Positions 45,187 to 53,439 of a stretch of DNA of 64,000 bases are shown here, piece after piece (position 1 is the stretch's first letter; every line of letters starts with the position of its first letter). Origin of the DNA: Lentilactobacillus farraginis DSM 18382 = JCM 14108. GTDB taxonomy: Bacteria > Bacillota > Bacilli > Lactobacillales > Lactobacillaceae. The DNA lies in the NCBI RefSeq assembly GCF_000583655.1, contig NZ_BAKI01000008.1:16223-80222 (forward strand), read 5' to 3'. The translations under genes were made by a program, and so were the position numbers. Below the pieces are notes generated by a model. That model was not told the DNA's origin. It made no database searches and was given only the letters and a program-made list of their open reading frames with translations.

Positions 45187-45222
45187 AACAACCACTTGAA
45201 ATCAAAAAATAATCAAATCAAC

Positions 45223-45272
45223 AGGGCACCCCGCAAAACAGCAATTGCCGTTTTATGGAGTGCCCCGTTTTT
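45223..45272 (+). terminator. Rho-independent terminator after the MetE-like gene
   Basis: GGGCAC...AAAAC pairs with GTTTT...GTGCCC with small mismatches, then CGTTTTT. It starts 37 bases after the stop codon. Confidence 0.8.
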
Positions 45273-45471
45273 AATCAGCGATAATTTCCCCGGTTTTCGG
45301 TTTCCGGTTCTCACCTTTCATCAGTCAAAATACTGTTTAACTTTTTACCAGCTCTTGAAACCAACCTGTCAATTCAGTAACATGCACTTGCATTGTTTAC
45401 AAAGCTAGGTTTATATCAAGACCCAAATCAAAAGAAAGTGTGACTTTAAAGTACAGCTAATTCTGTACGAC

Positions 45472-45717
45472 ATGCTTTGCGTATTGGCAGTACTTACACT
45501 TCCGGTAGCTTACTTAAAAATGGGGCTTGTCAATCAAATTCAATTCTATTTGATTACCATTGGAATTTTAGAGTTATGGTATAGCGAAACTTTTAATTTT
45601 AACTTTTCCACGGAAAACCGGCTCTATCAGTCAGTCAAAACTTTTAGAATTATTGCCTTGGCATCTTTACTGGTAAGTTTTGCTGGTTCATTACTCGTGA
45701 ATTTTTACAATTATTGA
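45472..45717 (+). CDS. Small membrane protein, possible
   Basis: 81 residues with two to three hydrophobic segments (MLCVLAVLTLPVAYLKMGL, FYLITIGILELWY and IIALASLLVSFAGSLLV) separated by a polar loop (NFNFSTENRLYQSVK). The only ribosome-site candidate is a poor GAAAGTG well upstream, so the start is doubtful and this may be part of a degraded gene. No family is recognised. The 285 bases before it contain only the MetE terminator and no other gene. Confidence 0.4.
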   Translation: MLCVLAVLTLPVAYLKMGLVNQIQFYLITIGILELWYSETFNFNFSTENRLYQSVKTFRIIALASLLVSFAGSLLVNFYNY

Positions 45718-46024
45718 CTTTTGAGTCAGATACAAGCCCGAATTTAACTTAGGACAAGTATGTCGTTATCTGAATATTCCTGCCAACAATCGTTAAATCA
45801 AAATTTAGTTGGTTTTACTAACCAATATTTAACACTATTGAGATATGTCCACTTATCTTTTCCAACTTTATGATATAGGGCAAGAAAACACGATCTTTTA
45901 AGAACGTGATGAATTGCCTCCCCTCTTGGAGTCCACGGACGCTTGTCTTGATTAATTGTCAAAAAAACGCCATCTTTCTAAATTCGTGCATATGGTTACA
46001 CTTAAATATGATATAATAATTGGT

Positions 46025-46453
46025 ATGAAAGATACAAATAGACTAACGTATGGTAGAACATCAGTGTACAATCTAAATTACCATCTCATATGGGGAACTA
46101 AGTACCGTAACAAGGTTTTAACGGGACATGTTGAGGAGGTCTTCAAACGTTTGGTTAATGAAATCGCCGATCAATACGGTTTTAAAATCGCCCATCTGGA
46201 AATTGGTAAAGATGATCATGTTCACCTACTGGTTAGTGCACCGCCTAAATTATCAGTAACAAATATTGTCCGCTGGTTAAAAGGCATTACCGCTTTTCAA
46301 CTGTTCCGACAATGTCCGGAGTTACAGACTCACTATTGGAAACAAAAGAATCGTCACTTATGGTCACCTAGTTACTACGTTGAAAGCATTGGTACGGTCA
46401 ATGAACAGGCGGTAGCTAAGTATATTGATGATCAGCGCAAACGCGAAAAATAA
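46025..46453 (+). CDS. tnpA: IS200-type Y1 transposase TnpA
   Basis: A 142-residue single-strand transposase of the HUH superfamily, which excises and inserts the element as a circle at stalled or lagging-strand DNA. The HUH motif is DHVHLLVSAPP. The catalytic Tyr belongs to the helix region YYVESIGTVNEQAVAKYIDDQ. The N-terminal YNLNYHLIWGTKYR matches the family. The length is usual. The ATG 46025 lies 7 bases after a TATAAT box and has no ribosome site, so the mRNA may be leaderless. It ends 16 bases before tnpB. Confidence 0.92.
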   Translation: MKDTNRLTYGRTSVYNLNYHLIWGTKYRNKVLTGHVEEVFKRLVNEIADQYGFKIAHLEIGKDDHVHLLVSAPPKLSVTNIVRWLKGITAFQLFRQCPELQTHYWKQKNRHLWSPSYYVESIGTVNEQAVAKYIDDQRKREK

Positions 46454-46469
46454 TGAGAGGAGGTCTCGT

Positions 46470-47630
46470 ATGACGACGGTGGTTAAAGGGATTAAACTAC
46501 GCTTATACCCGAACAAAGCTCAAATCGATCAATTATGGCAGCTGTTTGGCAACGATCGATTTGTCTGGAATCACATGTTGGCGATGGCTAAAAAACGTTA
46601 CGAAAATAACCCGAAAAGCCGGTTCGTTGGCGAATACGATATGAACTATCTGCTGAAACCGCTCAAAAAAGAGTACCCCTTCTTGAAGGTCAGTGACGCC
46701 ACCAGTTTATTCGTGGTCAACCATAACCTGGCGCTGGCTTATCAGAACTTGTTTCAACATCGAGGCGGTTATCCCCGATTTAAGTCCCGGCGTAGCGCTA
46801 AGCAAGCCTACACTGGGCAATCAATCTGCACTGTGGAAGCCAAGCGACGGCTAAAACTACCGAAAATCGGCAGTATTCGCACCAGCAAGACGGGCCGCTT
46901 GACCAATGGCAAAATTAAGCGCTACACGATTAGCCACGAATCTACCGGCCGTTACTACATTTCCCTGCAGGTCGAAACTGAAGTTCATCACTTGCCCAAG
47001 ACCAATCAACAGATTGGTTTAGACCTGGGCGTTTCTGATTTAGCGATTGATTCCAACGGGGTGAAGTATGGGACGTTCGATGCAAAATGGCTGGAAAAGC
47101 AAGCCCAACGGTGGCAGGCCAAGTTCAGTCGACGCAGGCACCAGGCGACCGTTGCGATGCACCAATGGAACCATCATCATAAACTGTCCAAAATGGAACT
47201 TAATGATTACCAAAATTGGCAACGGGCCAAAATGACTAAAGCCCGGTATCAAGCTAAAATTGCCAACCAGCGCAAGGATTACCTGCACAAGCTCACGACG
47301 GCCTTAGTTCGGAAGTACGATGTGATTGTGATTGAAGATTTGAAAACCAAAAATCTGATGCGCAATCACCACCTCGCTAAGGCCATTGCTAACGCCAGTT
47401 GGTATCAATTCCGGACCATGCTGGAATACAAGTGTGACTGGTATGGGAAACGGTTAGTAGTGGTCAGTGCCAACAACACTTCCCGTATCTGCTCATCGTG
47501 TGGACACAATGGCGGTGCCAAGCCCCTAGCAATTCGGGAATGGACGTGTCAGAAGTGTCAGACGCATCACGATCGGGATATTAATGCGGCAGTTAATATC
47601 CTGAAGCGCGGCTTAAAAGCTACTGGTTAG
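46470..47630 (+). CDS. tnpB: TnpB, RNA-guided nuclease of IS200/IS605
   Basis: A 386-residue TnpB, the Cas12 ancestor that uses an RNA made from the element's right end to cut empty donor sites. The split RuvC active site appears intact: Asp in IGLDLGVSDLA, Glu in VIVIEDLKTKNL and Asp in HHDRDINAAVNI. The zinc ribbon is CSSCGHNGG...CQKC. The N-terminal KGIKLRLYPNKAQIDQL is standard. The length is near the family norm of 380-410. The ATG 46470 has GAGGAGG 5-6 bases upstream. Confidence 0.95.
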   Translation: MTTVVKGIKLRLYPNKAQIDQLWQLFGNDRFVWNHMLAMAKKRYENNPKSRFVGEYDMNYLLKPLKKEYPFLKVSDATSLFVVNHNLALAYQNLFQHRGGYPRFKSRRSAKQAYTGQSICTVEAKRRLKLPKIGSIRTSKTGRLTNGKIKRYTISHESTGRYYISLQVETEVHHLPKTNQQIGLDLGVSDLAIDSNGVKYGTFDAKWLEKQAQRWQAKFSRRRHQATVAMHQWNHHHKLSKMELNDYQNWQRAKMTKARYQAKIANQRKDYLHKLTTALVRKYDVIVIEDLKTKNLMRNHHLAKAIANASWYQFRTMLEYKCDWYGKRLVVVSANNTSRICSSCGHNGGAKPLAIREWTCQKCQTHHDRDINAAVNILKRGLKATG

Positions 47631-47764
47631 GGACTAACATGGTAAGAGAGCGGCGTTCTGTAAGTTAGGTGTTCGGCATACCGATGTAACAGCCTAAATA
47701 CTACGTCGTGTTCCCAGAAGCTCGGTCATTTATGGCCGAGTAGTTCACAGTGATAAGTGAAGAT
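47500..47764 (+). ncRNA. Probable omega RNA (reRNA) of TnpB with adjacent guide
   Basis: In IS200/IS605 elements the right-end RNA covers the 3' part of tnpB through the right-end hairpin, and its last 16-20 bases, taken from the flanking DNA, act as guide. Here the scaffold would end with the hairpin at 47721-47740 and TAGTTCAC. The guide would begin at 47749 (AGTGATAAGTGAAGAT). The 5' limit is a guess by analogy. Confidence 0.5.
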
Positions 47765-48265
47765 TGGTACTTTATGACCATCGCTCAATTTAATTTTAAT
47801 GTAATTATATTTAACTGGGAGCATAATATTTGTATTTTTGTATCGAACAAGCATGGTTCGATTCTTCTTGTTATACGTATATTGGGTGTACTTATCGATT
47901 TTGAAATCTTCGGATTTTAATCCCGCTTCAAATCGTCCCCAACCTGTAGGACTATATTTCACTACTTTTTGCTTATGGTAATGTCCAAAAATCATATCAT
48001 AATACCGGTGCCATTTGATACTTGCTGATGCATCTCTTTGCGTGAAAAAGGTACTAACACCGCAGGTTACGGCAATGACCATAAGTAAATATCCTTTAGT
48101 ATTTTTTTGCATAAGCAAGTTCTCCCCTTTTAAAAACGTCGCGAACGAGTTTCTATTGCATCATTATATCTTACATGTCCGGGTGCCGGGTGTGGGGCTC
48201 TTGCTTGTCGCAACTTATTTTTACTTTTGATAAGCAAACACCTGACATTACATTTACCTGCAAAT

Positions 48266-51051
48266 TTATAAACTCAACTGGTCAATTGATTGAGTCAACA
48301 TTTCAAGAAACTTCTTTACCAATTGAGGTTGATTAATTTGAACAACTATGCCAGTATTATTTTTAAAACCAATATCCGAACTTAACCAGAGCTGCTTTTG
48401 ATCGATTACCACACATGTTGGTAAATTCTGATCATAAAGAGTATATGAAACGCCTCTATCAAGAAACTGTCTCTTTTGAAAAGAAGTTACTTTATTTGTT
48501 AAAACGCGGATTTGCAATCGATCATTCACTTTTTCTAGTAAATTATTTAAAATGAAACCAGATATTTTGTTAGAGCAAACCATAACTTGATGTGCACTCT
48601 GTACAGATTTCAAAATAGCTTTTTGATAGTGCCCATTAAAAAAGTTAATTCCTGCTTGCTGACTTTGATTATCATCAACAATCTGATAATGCAGGTACTC
48701 ATACGTTTTTTGTCTCTTCCGATACATTCTTGCCAGCATTGGTACAAATATATCTACATAATCATATACTCGAATTTCTGATTTCTGTACCAGGTTTCTT
48801 TGCATTCTACCTAAATACTGTTCACTTCTTCCCTTCCAAGAATGAGGCATTGCTAAAATTAAAGTATCAATCATGCCTATATCTAACCCTTCACCTGCGT
48901 ATTTTCCAGTAGCAAGTACAACATACGGTCCCATTGTTTGATTAATCTGTGTCATAATTTTACGATTCTGTTTTTCAGCTTGTCCCCCGTAAAGCAGGAA
49001 AACTGGTTGCTTCACTTTAAGGGTAGTAGCAAGGCGATGAAGGTGTTCCACTCGATTAGTTAAAACCAATATATGCCGCTTCTCGGACAAAGCAGTCTTA
49101 ATGTCATCTATTATAGATTGATTTCGATTATCATCATTTGAGATCATCTTATAATTTTGATTAATGCTAGCGCTGGCGATCTGCAAATCTGCAATCCCTA
49201 AGCTGGTAAACCTAGGAATCACTGTTCGTTTAACTTTAAGCAGTGTTTTCTCATCAACAGGAGCTGTTTTGTAGCGAATAGGCCCAAACTGCATTGTGAT
49301 AATAGGCTCCCGTCCATCTCTTCTAAATGGTGTCGCAGACAGACCATATAAATACTTGCAATGTAACTTTTTGATTATCTGTTCATACGTATATGCCGCA
49401 TCATGATGAACTTCATCACTAATAATCAACCCATATTGGTCGAGAACTTTTTGACTGGCCCGATCTGTTTTAAAAGATTGAATAGTTGCTACATCAATGA
49501 TACCGCTCCGATTCCGTTTAGATCCAAAATAAGTGCCAATCACTTTTTTGCGCCGTTTACGCCCAGTAGGTGTGAGTTCTGTTAAAAATGGCTGATCTGT
49601 TATTTTTAAGAATTGATTAAGTCGAGCAACCCACTGATCCGCCAACTCTTTATCATGAACTAAGATTAGTGTGCTTACATTTAGTGTTGCAATTATTTTG
49701 GCAGCAACAACTGTCTTCCCAAATCCGGTTCGAGCCGCTAAAATTCCCATTCGATGATTTATCAAAGCATTAAAAGCACCAATCTGATCACTATGAAGCC
49801 TACCGTTAAAATGAGCATGAATTTTTCTTCCAGATATTGACTTATCAACCCACTTAATATGGGGATTATACCTGCTAACTCGTCCTCGATTCCACGTGGT
49901 AATATCAAATATCGATTAGTTTCATCAAAAACATTGATAATTCGCGGTTCATTAAACGTTGATAATCTTAGCCGCTGCTTCTCATAAAATTGCGGATTTC
50001 TAAATGAAGCTAACCATTTCAACTGTGTTAATTGATGGCGATTCACTTCATCTTTTTTGATATAAAGTGCATTAGAGCGAATAATAGCCAATGGCTGATT
50101 AATTTGCATTGGCTCCTTTAATAAATTCGTTTGGGCTTCCTGTTCCTCGAATAAGTGAAAGCTTGATTGTGAATTTAAATTTCTCGTTAAGATATTAATT
50201 TGTTTTTCTGACAGCAATTCGATATTTTCTAAAGATTGCCACTGATCACGCAACGGGAAGAAATTTTCATCCACAAAAACACTTTTTGCTTCCCGCCTTC
50301 GTTCTCCCTGAAGTGGCCCTGCAATTAAATTACCAATTCCCTTCTCGCTAACAACATCTTGGCTTGGAAAAAGTCGATCAAAAGCTTTAAAAGATAAGTT
50401 TGGATTAATCGCCATCGTTACTTTCAAAAGTGCATCGCCGAATGACCGTGCTATCACAGCATTTACCGGATTTTTAAAGAAGAACCATATATGACATCCC
50501 TGCCCTGATTGAGAAAGTTCGACCAGTACAGGAATGGTCCACTTTTGACATACACTGCGAATTGAATTTGTGATCTCTTTCCACTTATCTCCTTCATGAT
50601 GCCCATCGATATCAATAACTAAATACTTAGTTGTATTATCTGGAAACATCGGGTAAAAGCCCAAAAATTGTTGGCCAATTAAATGTTTCTTCAACTCATT
50701 ATCCGTTAACGGGACCCAATGTTCCGGCTGCGGTCGTCCATCTTTAAATGTCACTACTGGTGCGTAAATATCTTTCGCAATCTTTTTATTATAATACCGA
50801 TGTGCATACACATCGGTCCGACCAACAAAGCGTTTCTTGTATAAAGCCAATCGCTTTTCTAATAAGGCGTTGTTTTTACTACCGCTTAAATATTGGCCGA
50901 GTTCGGCTACTGGCATTACTCCATATGAATTCGAATTCTGTTCTCGAAAAATCGCAACTTTTCCTTGATCAGCTAGACTAAAATCCTTCCCAAATGCTAC
51001 TAATTCATAAAGCAAATCGTTCATTTTAAAAGTTCTAAATTTTTTAGCCAT
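48266..51051 (-). pseudogene. Primase-helicase protein of the TOTE conflict type (frameshifted)
   Basis: A reconstructed protein of about 928 residues. Residues 100-330 form an archaeo-eukaryotic primase domain: KYLVIDIDGHHEGD (DxD), LSQSGQGCHIWFFF (SxH) and LFPSQDVV (third Asp). Then follows an SF2 helicase with AARTGFGKT (motif I), ISDEVHHDA (II), YGLSATPFRRDG (III) and QYLGRMQR (VI). The C-terminal about 130 residues resemble a phospholipase-D-like fold (PTCVVIDQKQLWLSSD), but the HxK motif is missing. One base is lost at about 49881 (GIEDRVSRYNPHIKW is split). The ATG 51051 has GAGGATA upstream. Such proteins are tied to conflict with mobile elements. The DNA is more A/T-rich than its neighbours. 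Confidence 0.8.
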
Positions 51052-51177
51052 TTATTATCCTCATAGAAACATTAACTAACATTCAAAATTGTTAACAATA
51101 TTATACTATGGTCGCACTAAATCTCCTAAGTTATTTAGCAATTTAAAGTCGGATTTAAGTTCTTATACCATCGCAAC

Positions 51178-51366
51178 TTGCACACCTCGCAGCAATCCAT
51201 TAGAATGGTTCTAATAATCTTTTTATTGAGGTGGTAACCATGCTGGCATGGATTACATTAAAGCACTGCATTATCCAGGTAACAGCACTCTAGTGAAGAC
51301 GCATTAAAATAACCTCAATCAGCCCACCTAAAGTTGGTTGATTGACTCACTGGAGTGTAAGAAATA
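51178..51366 (+). promoter_or_regulatory. Promoter and translational attenuator of the MFS efflux gene
   Basis: TTGCAC (51178-51183) and TAGAAT (51201-51206) at 17 bases form the promoter. The -10 overlaps the inverted repeat TTAGAA-TGG-TTCTAA. In the RNA, CACUCUAG at the end of the leader peptide (51286-51293) pairs fully with CUGGAGUG (51350-51357), which holds the pump's ribosome site. AUUGAGGU (51225-51232), at the leader's ribosome site, can pair with ACCUCAAU (51312-51319). That segment alternatively overlaps a hairpin closed by UGAUUGA (51339-51345). Confidence 0.65.
51240..51293 (+). CDS. 17-residue regulatory leader peptide
   Basis: A short frame reading MLAWITLKHCIIQVTAL with a good ribosome site (GAGGTGG, 5 bases before ATG). 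It ends 73 bases before the MFS start. Its last codons and stop are the very bases that mask the pump's ribosome site, so a ribosome stalled near the end of this frame would uncover the pump. This is the layout of the drug-inducible erm and cat leaders. The inducer is unknown. Confidence 0.65.
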   Translation: MLAWITLKHCIIQVTAL

Positions 51367-52548
51367 ATGAAAACTAAATATCCGACTAATATCGCTAAAA
51401 GCTATGTTTACACGTTCTTCTCGTTTTTTGGCATTACCAGTTTGTGGGTGATCTACCTGCAGATGCAAGGTCTAAGCCTCGTTGAAATCGGTCTGTGTGA
51501 AAGTATTTTTCACGTGGCCAGCTTTTTATTCGAAGTTCCCAGTGGCGTTTTGGCCGACCGATTTTTGTATAAAGCCGTTCTAATCGGCGGACGAGTTGCG
51601 GCGATCCTGTCTGCGGTAATTATGCTGACAAGTCAAACGTTTTGGATGTTTGCTTTCAGCTTTGTTTTAAACGCACTGTCATATAACCTGCAATCCGGAA
51701 CGATTGACGCGCTCATGTACGATTCCCTGGTTGAAAGTCAGCAGACTAACGCTTATCCGCGAATCATCAGCACCGTCAATGTGCTGTTTGAATTCGGGGA
51801 TACTGCCGGCGTTGTCATTGCCGGCTTCTTTGTCCATTGGCACTTTGAATTAACCTACGTCATTGCCATTTTGATCGGCTGCTTAGCGTTACTTTCGGTA
51901 GCCGCCATGAAAGAACCACGAGTAAGCTCATCCCGGTCAAAGGTTCAGGAACCGCAAACCATCAAATCAATTGTGGTAACCGCCTACCATGTTCTTAAAA
52001 CGGACCGGCTATTACGAAACCTAATGCTTTTTCAAGCCGCCTTCGATGGCATCTGCACGTCTTATTACTTTTACTTTCAATCTTTAATGGAAAAGGATCG
52101 ATTCCCGGGCTGGACGATTTCACTGTTAATGGTTGCTTCGGCAATCGTCGACATTATCGGCATTAAATTTACGCCGGCCATTCAAAAACATTTTTCAAAA
52201 ACCACTTTGGTTAGCTGGCTTAGTTGGAGTTTAACCGGCCTACTATTAGCAACCTGGCTTAATTGGCTGCCGTTACTGATCGGCCTTTTCCTGGGGTCTC
52301 AGGTGCTTTCGTCTTTGGTAGAGCCGATCTTCAGCAGCTACTACAATGACATGATTGCTTCGAATCAACGGGCCACGCTTTTAAGTGTTGCCAACGTTTT
52401 GTTTTCTTTTGGGATGATCGGTTTATTTCCTTTAATCGGCTGGTTGATCGACTTTCAAAGCTTCTCAATGGCGTTTGGAACGATTGGCGTCTTAATCGTT
52501 ATTTTCCTTGGTACCAGCTACTTTAACAATAAACAGCTTTTAAAATAG
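51367..52548 (+). CDS. MFS efflux transporter
   Basis: A 393-residue protein with about 12 helices. The loop 2-3 motif reads VPSGVLADRFLYKAVLIGGR, and the N-terminal IAKSYVYTFFSFFGITSLWVIYLQ is typical of a Gram-positive drug-efflux MFS subfamily. The start ATG 51367 has GGAG at 51352-51355, 11 bases away. The upstream leader peptide and alternative pairings suggest translation inducible by an antibiotic that stalls ribosomes. Downstream is a very strong terminator. Confidence 0.87.
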   Translation: MKTKYPTNIAKSYVYTFFSFFGITSLWVIYLQMQGLSLVEIGLCESIFHVASFLFEVPSGVLADRFLYKAVLIGGRVAAILSAVIMLTSQTFWMFAFSFVLNALSYNLQSGTIDALMYDSLVESQQTNAYPRIISTVNVLFEFGDTAGVVIAGFFVHWHFELTYVIAILIGCLALLSVAAMKEPRVSSSRSKVQEPQTIKSIVVTAYHVLKTDRLLRNLMLFQAAFDGICTSYYFYFQSLMEKDRFPGWTISLLMVASAIVDIIGIKFTPAIQKHFSKTTLVSWLSWSLTGLLLATWLNWLPLLIGLFLGSQVLSSLVEPIFSSYYNDMIASNQRATLLSVANVLFSFGMIGLFPLIGWLIDFQSFSMAFGTIGVLIVIFLGTSYFNNKQLLK

Positions 52549-52560
52549 TCGGTATAATCA

Positions 52561-52611
52561 AAAATCCGCTGCCAATACGGACAAATTGTCTAAGTATTGG
52601 CAGCGGATTTT
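52561..52611 (+). terminator. Strong rho-independent terminator after the MFS pump
   Basis: An 18-bp perfect stem (52561-52578 with 52594-52611) with a 15-base loop and a T-rich end. Confidence 0.92.
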
Positions 52612-52686
52612 ATTTAGGGTGTAGTTAATTTAACCGTTAACTATTAATCAATCGTCGACAACTCATGCGTCGACATTGTCATCAGT

Positions 52687-53262
52687 TTATTTTGCGTATT
52701 TTGCGTAAGCCTTATTCAAGTTAGCTTGAGCAGTCTTATATGCCTTCAGGTATTTAGCCTTGTTGGCAGCCGTCTTGGCTTTCTTGTAGTTAGCTTTGGC
52801 TTTAGCAACTTTAGCCTTTGCGTTCTTTACGGCAGTTGGGTGTTGCAAAGTAGCCAGTTTGGCCTGTGCACGCTTATAGCTGGCAAAAGCCTTCTTGTAA
52901 GCCTTAAGGTCTTTGGCTTTAGTAGCCGACTTCTTAGCTTTCTTGTAGGCTGCCTGGTACTTCTTAGCAGTTGCTTTAGCCTTGGCAACGTTTGCTTTAG
53001 CTGTTTTTACAGCCTTGGCGTGCTTCGAAACAGTCGGTGTCTTAGTTGAAGATGAAGATTCAGTTGGCACTGGCGTTAATGACGAAGAGCTTGACGTTGC
53101 ACTGCTTGATGCAGCTGAACCACTGGTTGCGGTTACGCCTGAGCCACTCGTTGCGGTTGCAGTTACATTGTCAGTATTGTTGGTATGTAGACTTGCCGAA
53201 GCTACACTGCCAACGGAAAAAAGTGTCACCGCTGCCGTTAGATATAGTAAAGTTTTTTTCAT
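52687..53262 (-). CDS. Secreted Lys/Ala-rich repeat protein
   Basis: 191 residues. A signal peptide (MKKTLLYLTAAVTLFSVGS-VASAS) is followed by a Ser/Thr-rich low-complexity linker with two GSGVTATSGS-like repeats. Two homologous Lys/Ala-rich segments of about 50-60 residues follow; both share AVK.AKA.VAKAKA and K.LKAYK.A, and are probably long amphipathic helices or coiled coils. No LPXTG or other anchor is seen, so attachment to the wall may be electrostatic through the very basic repeats. The ATG 53262 has GGAGGGTA upstream. Similar Lys/Ala repeats occur in lactobacillar extracellular proteins of unclear role. Confidence 0.8.
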   Translation of the reverse strand: MKKTLLYLTAAVTLFSVGSVASASLHTNNTDNVTATATSGSGVTATSGSAASSSATSSSSSLTPVPTESSSSTKTPTVSKHAKAVKTAKANVAKAKATAKKYQAAYKKAKKSATKAKDLKAYKKAFASYKRAQAKLATLQHPTAVKNAKAKVAKAKANYKKAKTAANKAKYLKAYKTAQANLNKAYAKYAK

Positions 53263-53439
53263 ATATAATACCCTCCAAGTTATGTCCTGCTTGATTAGTA
53301 ATCAATTTAAGCTAGATTAATAGTTAAGCAGTTAAAATGTTTAAGCCCGACACCCTTAGTTATTAATAATAATATGTATTTAATCTTTTGTTAAGATCTA
53401 TTATACTATTTTTATAAAAAACTTTTTTAGAATTGAGTG

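Larger units (their letters stand above)
45878..47748 (+). mobile_element. IS200/IS605-family insertion sequence
   Basis: A roughly 1.87-kb element carrying tnpA then tnpB in the same direction. The left end contains CACG...CGTG with TTTTAAGA as loop (45890-45909). The right end has a hairpin CTCGG...CCGAG (47721-47740) followed by TAGTTCAC. Such subterminal hairpins, and no target duplication, are the rule in this family. The ends are placed by the host reading frame: joining 45877 directly to 47749 restores an open frame of the interrupted secreted-protein gene across the junction. Confidence 0.82.
45798..48112 (-). pseudogene. Secreted protein gene interrupted by the IS200/IS605 element
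   Basis: The 5' part (47749-48112) begins at ATG 48112 behind AAAAGGGGAG. It encodes a signal peptide, MQKNTKGYLLMVIAVTCGVS, then ...TQRDASA-SIKWHRYY and a basic, Tyr-rich domain up to DGHKVPIFTYH. The 3' part (45798-45877) encodes YHKVGKDKWTYLNSV then KYWLVKPTKF and a TGA stop. Joined across the element they read in frame as TYHLYHKVGKDK, giving about 148 residues. The present frame instead runs into the element and ends ELLGHK. It belongs to the small secreted lactobacillar proteins with a KYW-VKPT-like end; the function is unknown. Confidence 0.75.

Noticed and set aside
53046..53294. Rightward frames across the Lys/Ala-rich protein gene
   Set aside because: They are antisense to a gene with a clear signal peptide and ribosome site; the long open frames come from its repetitive codons.
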